Notes: a model not told the origin generated them from the letters alone. A DNA stretch of 64,000 nucleotides from Euglena gracilis (GCA_039621445.1 CP154957.1:17554595-17618594), one strand, 5' to 3'; shown: positions 53,110 through 64,000, numbered from the stretch's first letter. Program-made: numbers and translations.

Positions 53110-54516
53110 CTGCAATGAGGAGACAGACCTCGTAGCATGGTGTGTGTGTGTGTGTCCGTACATGTGTGTGTGTGTGTGTGCATGTTTGACCATTGTCCAC
53201 GATGGAAAAAAAATTCTAACAGCCCATCTCAATGTGTCTCATGCACGCGTAGGATCGACAATGAAGGTGTATGGTCAGACGAACTTGCAAGGCGAACACA
53301 CCAAGTATGCCACATACTTGTGCAGGATGAGGTTTAATATTGCACATCAAAGCTTTCCAAAAAGGAATATTGATAACACTTCCAATTTTCGCTAATATTG
53401 GCTTTTAAAAATAGGCCGACATAGCTTTTGTTGTTTGTGCGGCAATTGCAACCTTCAGGGAGCATCGTTTCGTCAACTGATATGTGCGCATTTTGTTTGC
53501 AGTATGGATTCGTCTTCAATTACGTGACAAACAGCCTCTGCGTCAACCCCACATCTCCAACCATCCCCGCTCCGTTGCTGCCCCTGATCCGTCGTCTCCG
53601 AACCTTACCATCTATGGATGGCATCGTGGTTGCCTATCCATATGCTCCAGTATGGATGTCTTGTTCGTCAGTCAATGTTTTAATATCATGTTCCTGACAC
53701 ATGTGACTGCCGTAATGCCATCTCCGCATTTTTTTTTCATTATTCCACTCCGATGTCACTGCAATGGCATCTCGTTATTGCAGGACCAGATCATCATCAA
53801 CGAATACAACCCCGGGCAAGGAATAAGCCCACATGTTGACCGCACAGGTCCTTCCTGCAACAACGGAGCATGGAACACATCTGCTGTTTTTTTTCCAGTG
53901 ATAAAAAAATTAATGGCAATTCTTACGGCCGTGCACACGTTCTTACAGATTTGTTCGACGAGGCCATCGCCATCGTCAGCCTCCTATCGGATGTCGTGAT
54001 GGACTTCACACCGATTTTCCGTGATCATTACCTCACGTCGCAGGCATGCTCTTCTCCCTTGTTTGATACCTACCTGAACTATGGCAAAAAAAACAAGCAT
54101 CGTTTCATGTGCATTACGTTGCTATAATCAGGAAGGTTGCCATCTCCTTCTACAACGTTGCTCAGCTCTTGTGCTCCGCGGTCCCGCTCGTTATGAGTTC
54201 AGCCATGCTATTGCTCGGTATCCCTTCATCCTCTTTGCATCCGCACTCATAATCGCAACTGGATTACCCCAGGTTATCCCCACCGCAACCAAAACCGAAG
54301 TGCAATGAAGTATTACGTACTTCTTTGGTATTTTTTCCCCCAAAAAATAACTCTATTTCAAGTGCCGTTGCCAGTTCTATGGTCATCATGTGCATGAGGA
54401 TATGCTTGCATCTACTTCACATCTCCGTTGCAATGTCTGCTGCGAACGTCATCAATTTCCTTTGCATCGTTGTGTTACAGAAATGCACAAGAACGCGTTC
54501 ACAATGCAGCCGGTGA
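53110..54516 (+). CDS. AlkB-like 2-oxoglutarate/Fe(II) dioxygenase
   Basis: Eight exons join in frame: 53110-53139, 53253-53304, 53503-53625, 53784-53847, 53949-54020, 54136-54217, 54273-54327, 54481-54516 (TGA). The spliced 171 residues follow the AlkB fold. NEETDLVAWID and ELARRTHQYGFVFNY make the N-terminal lid. QIIINEYNPGQGISPHVD supplies the first Fe-binding His and Asp. LFDEAIAIVSLLSDVVMDF is the core strand pair. LRGPARYEFSHAIAR gives the distal His and a substrate-side Arg, and EVLRTSL is the usual RxSL block with the 2-oxoglutarate Arg. Such enzymes oxidatively remove alkyl groups from DNA, RNA or proteins; the substrate cannot be told here. Exons are small (30-123 bases), introns 55-199 bases. 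A (GT)n tract sits at the first donor (53139-53181). The start lies upstream and is uncertain. Confidence 0.85.
53139..53181. repeat. (GT)n microsatellite at a splice donor
   Basis: TGTGTG runs begin exactly at the predicted 5' splice site of the first dioxygenase exon, so several nearby GT positions could act as donor. Confidence 0.85.
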
Positions 54517-55061
54517 CAGTTATATCAACACCCGCGAACGACGCATCTCCATAACATTGCGACGCACGTTGCCGCACGCACGTCCGTGACAAATCAAACA
54601 AACTGAGTGATGTTCACTGTTTTTTTTTGGGACGTACACAACTCTGCACCCCTTCAAGTTATGTCTCACAGTTTGGAGGAAAAAAATTGATATTCCGATT
54701 ACATCTGCAAACCAATCTTGCAAGCGGTTGAAAATAAATGGACCAACAGACATCACTCTCATGTCCTAGGCTGCTCCAACTTTGTTGCAGTTGTTTGAAC
54801 TCAAAAAAAAACAACATGTGCCATCAAGACGCAATGACGCTTTCAAATACCATTGGAGGTGCCCAACTGCTCGTACTACAAGTGGGTTGATTTGGGTCAC
54901 AATAAATAATAAATGATAAATCACAAAAATATAAAAAAATTACATCCACTCAAAATGGTTGCAATTACTTGGGCACATAATGTTCGTCCTCCAGTGATTC
55001 ATTTTTCCGGCGTTGCATTCTCATGGTGGCCTGTCTTCTCTTTCCAGATTGTTCCCCTGCT
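54517..55061. other. Intergenic, nothing recognised
   Basis: AT-rich, with no long frame and no motif, between the dioxygenase stop and a possible next start codon. Confidence 0.5.
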
Positions 55062-55782
55062 ATGTCTCCCAAGAAGAGGCAGCGGACAACCCACAGTGTT
55101 TTTGGTATTTTTGTGTTGTTTGTTGCTTTTGTTCGACACGTGCTGTTGCATTGAAGTACAAGGTGCTCCATATGTTGCAAATAAAGTTCGAGATCAATTT
55201 TTGTTTGCCGTGCAAAGGAATGGTTATAAGTAGGGGGAAGTGCTTGTTCTCAAGAAAGGATTTCTGCTTATGCCTAGAATCCAAAATTTGCAACTACATT
55301 CCTTTGCCGCAAGCCTTCAACCAAAAAAAAACACCCAAGCTGTTTCCATTTTTTTTGGCTGCAGGATGACAGTCAGTCACTTTCAGTGGGAATTTTTTTT
55401 TGGACAGGGAGGAATTTACTTCTCAAAACACTGCCTTCAAAGTCCCGCAAGCAGGTGCCAACAACACCGTCGGCTCCGGCTGGTGGCGTGTCACACAGCG
55501 TTCTTTTCATTCACATGTCTGTCTGCCCCCCCCCTCGACACATGTGTGTGTCTAAAACTTTGAACTCTATCTGCCATAATCAAACTTCGTGGTATGGTGA
55601 TACTGCCAGAAAACGTTTCATATTGGGAGCAAATTGAATTTGACTGCCCCTGGGAGTATGTAATTCTCGAGTTCCCTGGAGTTTTCTGGACCGCCCAGAA
55701 AAAAATTTTGTGGTCAGACGGTTTTGTGTGCGAAGTCATGAAAGGCACTGTTGTACAAGGACCGGAGGAAGGGTCCCCATGA
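55062..55782 (+). CDS. Possible short gene, product unknown
   Basis: An ATG at 55062 gives the basic, nuclear-signal-like MSPKKRQRTTHS before a GT (exon to 55097). A second segment from 55443, after CTTCAAAG, gives SRKQVPTTPSAPAGG in phase. A third, from 55610 after ATACTGCCAG, encodes ENVSYWEQIEFDCPWEYVI, LEFPGVFWTAQKKILWSDGF and on to TGA at 55780-55782. The aromatic-rich third segment looks like real protein. The second-to-third junction phase is not settled. A family-H repeat begins less than 100 bases after the stop, so the gene may be cut off. Confidence 0.35.
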
Positions 55783-56879
55783 GAGGGAAAGGGTGAGGGA
55801 GGGGAGGAGGGAAGTTGAGGACCCCACTCCTGCCTTCACGCAGATAACCTCTTCTCCCGACTCCAGCCCTCACTTTGCCCGCAACTCCGCGCCAGGCCGG
55901 AGATCTGGCCCGAGCAAAAAAGTTGCGTACCGTTTTTTTTCCAAAGAAATTTTGTTGGACCGGCAACAGGGGGTCATTTTGGGGGTCAAAAAATCGAAAA
56001 ATTCAAAATATCTCGAAAACGCCGGGGAGTTGAAAAAAACTAAAGAGTACCTCATTCCACAACTTTGGGACGCCCTTTCCACCGGTATGCGCGGTTTGGG
56101 CCAACTCCCCGCCTAGCCCGAGATACGGCCGTTTTGTGGTTTTGCCAGCGGGGGGGGCTCTGCCAAAAAGGGGTCATTTTGGGGTCAAAAAATCGAAAAA
56201 TTCAAAATATCTCGAAAACGCCGGGGAGTTGAGAAAAACTAAAGAGTACCTCATTTCACAACTTTGGGACGCCCTATACACCGGTATGCGCAGTTTGGGC
56301 CAACTCCCCGCCTGGCCCGAGATACGGCCGTTTTTCGGTCCAAATGGCCGTTTTGTGCACTTTTCCCACTGTCCGACTTAGCCGTTTTCGGGCCAAAAAG
56401 TCGAAAAAAATCGAAAATTTTTTTTTCGCCCAAAACCATGTTTTTGGGCCTCCCGGACCCGGAAAAAGTGTTTTTGAGCTGAAAATGAGCTTTTTTCGAC
56501 CCGCCAGCGCCCCGTTTTGAGCCGCCGACCCATTGACTTTGGGTCAAAACTGGGTCAAAAAAGTCGAAAAAAATCGAAAAAATTTTTTTCGCCCAAAACC
56601 ATGTTTTTTGGCCTCCCGGACCCGGAAAAAGCGTTTTTGAGCTGAAAATGAGCGTTTATCGACCCGCCAGCGCCCCGTTTTGGTTCGCCAACCCATTGAC
56701 TTTCGGTCAAAACCGGGGCAAAAAAGTCGAAAAAAATCGAAAAAATTTTTTTCGCCCAACACCATGTTTTTTGGCCCCCTGGACCCGGAAAACATGTTTT
56801 TGAGCTGAAAATGAGCGTTTTTCGCCGGCCGGGCCGGAATGGTCCCCCAAAGAGCTCAGCTCTACGTCACACCCTGGTC

Positions 56880-56914
56880 GCTGAGCTCTTATCTCTTTAG
56901 AGTAAGAGCGAAGC
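56880..56914 (+). repeat. Family H hairpin cassette (CTC/GAG form)
   Basis: Competing upstream arm present (56849-56860). Followed by a C-tract and GGATTATCGATATGAT. Confidence 0.9.
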
Positions 56915-58621
56915 TTACCACCCCGGTTTGGGACCCCCCCCTCCCCCAGCCCCCCACCCCCCCCCCCCCCCCCTGGGTAGGCAGGGAGTCCCGCGGATTA
57001 TCGATATGATCAAATTTCCGGGTCCCCAAAGTGAATGGCCTATAGGTTAGGAGACGGTCCCAGGTTGCCAACGCACCCCCACAATAGCCGTAACTCCCCG
57101 CCAGTTCGGAGATCGGGCCCGAGCAAAAAAGTTGCGTACCGTTTTTTTTTTCGGGGAAATTGCAGGTTTTTTCGGGGTGCAAAAATCGAAAAATTCAAAA
57201 TATCTCGAAAACGCTGCGGAGTTGAGGAAAAGTGATGGCGACCTTATTTGACGACCTTGGGACGCCCGATCGATCGGTATGCGCGCTTTGGGCCAACTCC
57301 TCGCCTAGCCCGAGATACGGCCGATTTGGTGTTTTGGGCCAGTTTGGCCAGTTTTGGCCATTTCGGGCCCATTCGGGGCCCGAAACCGTAATTTGGCCGT
57401 ATCTCGGGCTAGACAAGGAGTTGGAGCCCAAACCAGGGGGTCAATCATTAGGTTTAGGGGGGGGTTTTGACCGTTTTTTGGGGTTCCCGGGGCCTGGTTG
57501 TGCGATTTTGGGCCAGTTTTGGGTATTCGGGGACCCCTGCGGGGGTTCGAGGGCGGCCGGGCTGGGGGTCAAAAATCGAAAAATTCAAAATATCTCGAAA
57601 ACGCTGCGGAGTTGAGGAAAAGTGATGGCGACCTCATTTGACGACCTTGGAACGCCCTATCGATTGGTATGCGCGGTTTGGGCCAACTCCTCGCCTAGCC
57701 CGAGATAGGGCCGTTTTGGGGGTTTTGGGCCAGTTTTGCCAGTTCTGGCCATTTCGGGGCCCGAAACCGTAAATTGGCCGTATCTCGGGCTAGACGAGGA
57801 GTTGGAACCCAAACCAGGGGGTCAATCATTAGGTTTAGGGGGGGGTTTTGACCGTTTTTTGGGGTTCCCGGGGCCTGGTTGTGCGATTTTGGGCCAGTTT
57901 TGGGTATTCGGGGACCCCACCGGGCGCCGTCAGGGCGGCTGGGCGAGGGGGGGTCGGGTGGCAGGTGGGGACCCAAAAAGTTGAAAAAAATTTTTTCGCT
58001 CAAAAACACTTTTTTTCACTTCAGAACATCAAAAAAAGTGTTTTTGAGCGAAAAAAAATTTTCCGACCCGGACCCCCCCCATGCCCCCCCCCCTGGCTGG
58101 GGCCCGCCCCCTGGCCGGTGGACTTAGCCATTTTTGGGTCAAAAAGTCGAAAAAATTCGAAAAAATTTTTTTTGCCCAAAACCATGATTTTTGACCTCCC
58201 GGACCCGAAAAAAGTGTTTTCGAGCCAAAAATGAGCGTTTTTCGACCCGCCAGCGCCCTGTTTTGGGCCACCAACCCATTGATTTTGGGTCAAAATCGGG
58301 TCAAAAAAGTCGAAAAAAATCGAAATTTTTTTTTGCGTAAAACCATGTTTTTTGGCCTCCCGGACCCAGAAAAACTGTTTTTGAGCCGAAAATGAGCGTT
58401 TTGCGACCCGCCAGCGCCCCGTTTTGGGCCACCAACCCATGACTTTGGGTCAAAACCGGTCAAAAAAGTCGAAAAAAATCGAAAAAAATTTTTGGCCCCA
58501 AAACGATGTTTTTTGGCCTCCCTGACCCAGAAAAACTGTTTTTGAGCCGAAAATGAGCGTTTTTCCCGGGCCGGGCCGGGGTGGTCTCCCAAAGAGCTCA
58601 GCTCTACGTCACACCCTGGTC

Positions 58622-58656
58622 GCTGAGCTCTTATCTCTTTAGAGTAAGAGCGAAGC
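58622..58656 (+). repeat. Family H hairpin cassette (CTC/GAG form)
   Basis: Competing arm present. Followed by interrupted C-tracts to about 58733 and a type I unit. Confidence 0.9.
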
Positions 58657-59197
58657 TTACCACCCCCCCGAAACCCCCCCTGACCCTCCCCACCCACGCC
58701 CCCCCCCCCCGCCCCCCCCGCCCCCCCCCCCCCTGAGTAGGCCCGGGCACCCGCGGATTATCGATGTGACCTGATTTCCGGACCCGAAAGGTTAATAGCC
58801 TATAGGTTAGGAGAGGGTCCCTAGTTTGTCCAGAGCCCTTAGGTTGCCCCCAACTCCCTGCCGGGCCGGAGATATGGCCGGAGCAAAAAAGTTGTCTACC
58901 GTTTTTTTTTCCAAGAAATTTTGTTGGACCGGCAACAGGGGGTCATTTTTGGGGTCAAAAAATCGAAAAATTCAAAATATCTCGAAAACGCCGGGGAGTT
59001 GAGAAAAAGTAAAGAGTACCTCATTCCACAACTTTGGGACGCCCTATCCACCGGTATTCGCAGTTTGGGCCAACTCCCCGCCTAGCCCGAGATACGGCCG
59101 TTTTTCGGTCCAAATGGCCGTTTTGTACACTTTTCCCACTGTCCGACTTCGCCGTTTTCGGGCCAAAAAGTCGAAAAAAATCGAAAAAATTTTTTTA

Positions 59198-59288
59198 GCC
59201 CAGAAAAAAAAAAAAAAAACAAAAAAAAAAAGAAAAAAAAAAAAAAAAAAAACAAAAAAAAAAAAAAAAAACAAAAAAAAAAAAAAAA

Positions 59289-59321
<33 letters not shown>

Positions 59322-59341
59322 CCCCCCCCCCCCCGCCCCGC
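59198..59341. repeat. A-rich then C-rich tract inserted in a module
   Basis: About 140 bases of A-runs broken by single C or G, then C-runs, split a family-H module between TTTTTTTAGCCC and GCCAAAACCATG. The homologous sequence at 32860-32885 is continuous. It may be slippage or an assembly artefact. Confidence 0.85.
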
Positions 59342-59624
59342 CAAAACCATGTTTTTTGGCCTCCCGGACCCGGAAAAAGTGTTTTTGAGCCGAAAATGAG
59401 CGTTTTTCGACCACCAGCGCCCCGTTTTGGGCCGCCAACCCATTGATTTTGGTCAAAACCAGGCCAAAAAAGTCGAAAAAAATCGAAATTTTTTTTTGCC
59501 CCAAAACGATGTTTTCTGGCCTCCCTGACCCGGAAAAACTGTTTTTGAGCCGAAAATGAGCGTTTTTCCCGGGCCGGGCCGGGGTGGTCTTCCAAAGAGC
59601 TCAGCTCTACGTTACACCCTGGTC

Positions 59625-59660
59625 GCTGAGCTCTTATCCCTTTATGGGTAAGAGCGAAGC
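59625..59660 (+). repeat. Family H hairpin cassette (CCC/GGG form)
   Basis: Competing arm present. Precedes a type II unit. Confidence 0.9.
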
Positions 59661-60404
59661 TTACCACCGGCGAAACCCCCCCCCGACCCCCCCCCCCCGC
59701 CCCCCCCCCCCCCCCCCCCGGGTCGGGGCCACCTCGGGAACCGACGGATTATCACCATGATCCCGGCCCGGTTCCCGGATTTTTTTTTTTCAGTCGCGAG
59801 CGACTGGATTCCTAGTTTCCGAATCACCCGGAGTTGACCCCCAACTCCCCGCCAGGCCCGAGTTATTCACGCGCGAAGGGGTCCAAACTGGGTAGGATTT
59901 ACCCGCCCCCCCCCCTGGATACCCCCCCCCCCCCCTTTGGACTCTGCCATTTCGGCCAAAAAATGTCAATTTTCAAAATATCTCCAAAATGAAGCCAAAT
60001 CAAAGGAAATGTCCGCAGACCTAATTTGAAGCCCTTGGAACGCCCCATCTACTGGTATTTTGATTTCCCCGCAACTCCCCGCCTAGCCCGAGATACGGCC
60101 GTTTTTGGCCCAGATGTACACTGTACACTTGTACACTTGTACACTTTTCCCACTGTTCGACTTAGCCGTTTTCGGGGGGTGGGGGGTCAAAAAACCAATG
60201 TTTTCAAAATTTCTCGAAAATGATGCAAAATCAAAGGAAATGTCCGGAGACCTAAATTGAAGCCCCTGGGACGCTCTATGTACTGGGATTATGGTTTCCC
60301 CACAACTCCCCGCGTAGCCCGAGATACGGGCGTTTTTCGGCCAATTTAGGCCATTTTAGGCAATTTTGTACACTTTTTCCACTGTTCAACTTGGCCGTTT
60401 TCGG

Positions 60405-60405
60405 C

Positions 60406-60451
<46 letters not shown>

Positions 60452-60570
60452 AAAAAAAAAAAAAAAAAAAAAACCCCCTCCCCCCCCCCCCCCCCCTCCC
60501 CCACCCCCCACCCCCCACACCCCCACCCCCCCATTCTAAAAACCTCCACAAAACCATTTTTTCCCGAAAC
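60405..60570. repeat. Second A-then-C tract in the same module position
   Basis: Where other copies read GGCCAAAAAAGTCGAAAAAAAT, this copy has about 65 A residues with one C, then C-runs and degraded module sequence. It parallels the insertion at 59198-59341. Confidence 0.85.
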
Positions 60571-61019
60571 TATTTTTTTTTTTTCCTCCCTTACCCTTCA
60601 CACCGTTTTTGAGCCGAAAACGAGAGTTTTTCGACCCACCAGCGCCCCGTTTTGGGCCGCCGACCCATTGACTTTGGGTCAAAACCGGGTCAAAAAAGTC
60701 GAAAAAAAATCGAAAAAAAAATTTTGCCCGAAACGATGTTTTTAGGCCTCCCAGACCCGGAAAAACTGTTTTTGAGCCGAAAATGAGCGTTTTTCGACCC
60801 ACCGGCCCCCCCATTTCTGGCACAAAACCCATGCATTTCAGGCAAAAGAGCTCCATGGAGTGGGCCGGTATGTATGGAGGGGTCAATGAAGGGGTGGGTG
60901 CGCGCTTATTAAGAGCTCAGCACTATTCAAAACCTGGTTTCTTATAGGTGGGTTTCAATATCCGAAAAAGTTTTGAGCCGACAAAAAGCCAAAAGTGGCC
61001 AAAAACAGTCAAAAATTTC

Positions 61020-61042
61020 CTTCGGCGCCTTCGGCGCCGAAG
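61020..61042. repeat. GGCGCC hairpin, perfect 10-bp stem
   Basis: CTTCGGCGCC, loop TTC, GGCGCCGAAG. Other copies lie at 63449-63471 (identical), 35793-35815 (one G-T wobble) and 23269-23291 (inverted, one wobble on that strand, AAA loop). Confidence 0.9.
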
Positions 61043-61098
61043 AAAAAAGGGGGTGGTTGGGTTCAAAGTTCCCCAGGGGTTTCTTATAGGTGGGGGTC

Positions 61099-61133
61099 GC
61101 TGAGCTCTTATCTCTTTAGAGTAAGAGCGAAGC
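61099..61133 (+). repeat. Family H hairpin cassette (CTC/GAG form)
   Basis: Preceded by GTTTCTTATAGGTGGG and the GGCGCC hairpin, as at 35872 and 63528. Confidence 0.9.
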
Positions 61134-62032
61134 TTACCACTGGGGGAAAACCCCCCCCGAACCCCCCCCTCCCCCCCCCTCGGGGCCACCTCGGGAACCG
61201 GCGGATTATCACCATGACCCGTTCCCGAAATTTTTTTTTTCAGTCGCGAGCGACTGGATTCCTAGTTTCCGAATCACCTGGGTTTGACCCCCAACTCCCC
61301 GCCAGGCCCGAGTTATTCACGCGCGAAGGGGTCCAAACTGGGTAGGATTGGCCAACCCCCCTTTTTTAAGCCCCCCCCCTTTGGACTCTGCCATTTCGGC
61401 CAAAAAAATGTCAATTTTCAAAATATTTCCAAAATTAAGCCAAATCAAAGGAAATGTCCGAAGACCTAATTTGAAGCCCTTGGAACTCCCCATCTACCGG
61501 TATTTTGATTTGCCCGCAACTCCCCGCCTGGCCCGAGATACGGCCGTTTTCGGCCCGGATGGCGGTTTTGTACACTTTTCCCTCTGTTCGACTTTTTCGG
61601 GGGGTGGGGGATCAAAAAATCGATGTTTTCAAAATTTCTCGAAAATGATGCAAAATCAAAGGAAATGTCCGGAGACCTAAATTGAAGCCCTTGGAACACT
61701 CTATCTACTGGCCCGAAACGATGTTTTTTGGCCTCCCGGACCCGGAAAAACTGTTTTTGAGCCGAAACCGAGCGTTTTTCGACCTGCCAGCGCCCCGTTT
61801 TGGGCCGCCGACCCATTGACTTTGGGTCAAAACCGGGTCAAAAAAGTCGAAAAAAATCGAAAAAATTTTTTTTGCCCGAAACGATGTTTTTAGGCCTCCC
61901 AGACCCGGAAAAACTGTTTTTGAGCCGAAAATAAGCGTTTTTCGACCCACCGGCCCCCCCATTTCTGGCACAAAACCCATGCATTTCAGGCAAAAGAGCT
62001 CCATGGAGTGGGCCGGTATGTATGGAGGGGTC

Positions 62033-62068
62033 GCTGAGCTCTTATCCCTTTATGGGTAAGAGCGAAGC
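62033..62068 (+). repeat. Family H hairpin cassette (CCC/GGG form)
   Basis: No competing arm. Second copy within the 2.4-kb tandem repeat. Confidence 0.9.
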
Positions 62069-63527
62069 TTACCACCGGCGAAACCCCCCCCCCTCGACCC
62101 CCCCCCCCCGGGTCGGGGCCACCTCGGGAACCGACGGATTATCACCATGATCCCGGCCCGGTTCCCGGATTTTTTTTTTTCAGTCGCGAGCGACTGGATT
62201 CCTAGTTTCCGAATCACCCGGAGTTGACCCCCAACTCCCCGCCAGGCCCGAGTTATTCACGCGCGAAGGGGTCCAAACTGGGTAGGATTTACCCGCCCCC
62301 CCCCCCCTGGATAAGCCCCCCCCCCCTTTGGACTCTGCCATTTCGGCCAAAAAATGTCAATTTTCAAAATATCTCCAAAATGAAGCCAAATCAAAGGAAA
62401 TGTCCGCAGACCTAATTTGAAGCCCTTGGAACGCCCCATCTACTGGTATTTTGATTTCCCCGCAACTCCCCGCCTAGCCCGAGATACGGCCGTTTTTGGC
62501 CCAGATGTACACTGTACACTTGTACACTTGTACACTTTTCCCACTGTTCGACTTAGCCGTTTTCGGGGGGTGGGGGGTCAAAAAACCAATGTTTTCAAAA
62601 TTTCTCGAAAATGATGCAAAATCAAAGGAAATGTCCGGAGACCTAAATTGAAGCCCCTGGGACGCTCTATGTACTGGGATTATGGTTTCCCCACAACTCC
62701 CCGCGTAGCCCGAGATACGGGCGTTTTTCGGCCAATTTAGGCCATTTTAGGCAATTTTGTACACTTTTTCCACTGTTCGACTTGGCCGTTTTCGGCCAAA
62801 AAAGTCGAAAAAAATCAAAAAAAAATTTTTTGCCCGAAACGATGTTTTTTGGCCTCCCGGACCCGGAAAAACTGTTTTTGAGCCGAAAACGAGCGTTTTT
62901 CGACCCACCAGCGCCCCGTTTTGGGCCGCCGACCCATTGACTTTGGGTCAAAACCGGGTCAAAAAAGTCGAAAAAAATCAAAAAAAAATTTTGCCCGAAA
63001 CGATGTTTTTTGGCCTCCCGGACCCGGAAAAACTGTTTTTGAGCCGAAAACGAGCGTTTTTCGACCCACCAGCGCCCCGTTTTGGGCCGCCGACCCATTG
63101 ACTTTGGGTCAAAACCGGGTCAAAAAAGTCGAAAAAAATCGAAAAAAAATTTTTGCCTGAAACGATGTTTTTAGGCCTCCCAGACCCGGAAAAACTGTTT
63201 TTGAGCCGAAAATGAGCGTTTTTCGACCCACCGGCCCCCCCATTTCTGGCACAAAACCCATGCATTTCAGGCAAAAGAGCTCCATGGAGTGGGCCGGTAT
63301 GTATGGAGGGGTCAATGAAGGGGTGGGTGCGCGCTTATTAAGAGCTCAGCACTATTCAAAACCTGGTTTCTTATAGGTGGGTTTCAATATCCGAAAAAGT
63401 TTTGAGCCGACAAAAAGCCAAAAGTGGCCAAAAACAGTCAAAAATTTCCTTCGGCGCCTTCGGCGCCGAAGAAAAAAGGGGGTGGTTGGGTTCAAAGTTC
63501 CCCAGGGGTTTCTTATAGGTGGGGGTC

Positions 63528-63562
63528 GCTGAGCTCTTATCTCTTTAGAGTAAGAGCGAAGC
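63528..63562 (+). repeat. Family H hairpin cassette (CTC/GAG form)
   Basis: Last complete copy before the window ends. Context identical to 61099. Confidence 0.9.
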
Positions 63563-64000
63563 TTACCACTGGGGGAAAACCCCCCCCGAACCCCCCCCTC
63601 CCCCCCCCTCGGGGCCACCTCGGGAACCGGCGGATTATCACCATGACCCGTTCCCGAAATTTTTTTTTTCAGTCGCGAGCGACTGGATTCCTAGTTTCCG
63701 AATCACCTGGGTTTGACCCCCAACTCCCCGCCAGGCCCGAGTTATTCACGCGCGAAGGGGTCCAAACTGGGTAGGATTGGCCAACCCCCCTTTTTTAAGC
63801 CCCCCCCCTTTGGACTCTGCCATTTCGGCCAAAAAAATGTTAAATTTCCAAATATTTCCAAAATTAAGCCAAATCAAAGGAAATGTCCGAAGACCTAATT
63901 TGAAGCCCTTGGAACTCCCCATCTACCGGTATTTTGATTTGCCCGCAACTCCCCGCCTGGCCCGAGATACGGCCGTTTTCGGCCCGGATGGCGGTTTTGT

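Larger units (their letters stand above)
55876..64000. repeat. Family H block 3, running off the window
   Basis: Starts with GCCCGCAACTCCGCGCCAGG and continues to the end. 56880-60900 parallels 29150-35650 in the same order and orientation, and 60810-62030 is nearly identical to 35590-36800. Within the block, about 2.4 kb is tandemly repeated: CCC/GGG hairpins at 59625 and 62033 (2408 apart) and CTC/GAG hairpins at 61099 and 63528 (2429 apart). Confidence 0.9.

Noticed and set aside
1-64000. tRNA and rRNA genes
   Set aside because: No segment showed a cloverleaf with box A and B consensus or a recognisable rRNA core. A dedicated scan (tRNAscan-SE, Infernal) could not be run.

Overview
Nuclear DNA of a non-animal microbial eukaryote, most likely an alga or other protist; I cannot name the species. 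The evidence is threefold. Two genes are split into short GC-rich exons with GT-AG introns. One of them is a hybrid sensor histidine kinase, a family found in plants, fungi, algae and amoebae but not in animals. More than a third of the window is repeats rich in homopolymer C/G tracts.

Layout. 0-6.6 kb: mostly non-coding, with exon-like GC islands at 3.4-4.5 and 5.6-6.2 kb and a perfect 15-bp hairpin at 4.04 kb. 6.6-16.1 kb: a minus-strand hybrid histidine kinase gene in at least 11 exons that all join in frame: dimerisation region, ATPase domain, degenerate receiver, true receiver, C-terminal tail. Its 5' end was not found and may lie beyond the next repeat block. 16.8-22.1 kb: a direct array of about 1.2-kb repeats (family 'H'), ending in an inversion. 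22.1-29.1 kb: mixed C/G-tract cassettes, old repeat copies, a dead 3' fragment of a non-LTR retrotransposon with a restriction-like endonuclease (26.4-27.7 kb), and orphan minus-strand exons near 24.7-25.1 and 28.8 kb.

29.1-38.2 kb: a second block of family H, of two types. 38.2-48.8 kb: a large Helentron/Helitron-type rolling-circle transposon. It encodes four zinc fingers, a DUF6570-like segment, a HUH/Y2 Rep, a Pif1-type helicase and an OTU protease. It is broken by three single-base homopolymer frameshifts and followed by about 21 copies of a roughly 95-bp satellite. 49.5-49.9 kb: a structured GC-rich block beside a 170-bp AT-rich palindrome. 51.7-54.5 kb: a plus-strand multi-exon gene ending in an AlkB-type 2-oxoglutarate/Fe(II) dioxygenase. 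55.1-55.8 kb: a possible short gene. 55.9-64 kb: a third family-H block, largely a duplicate of the 29-37 kb block.

The main candidate for something undescribed is family H. Seventeen copies, in both orientations, share one hairpin cassette. The hairpin exists in two forms that differ by a compensatory base-pair change. It is flanked by a tandem G-A mismatch, always carries a C-tract on the same side, and in nine copies has a competing upstream arm.
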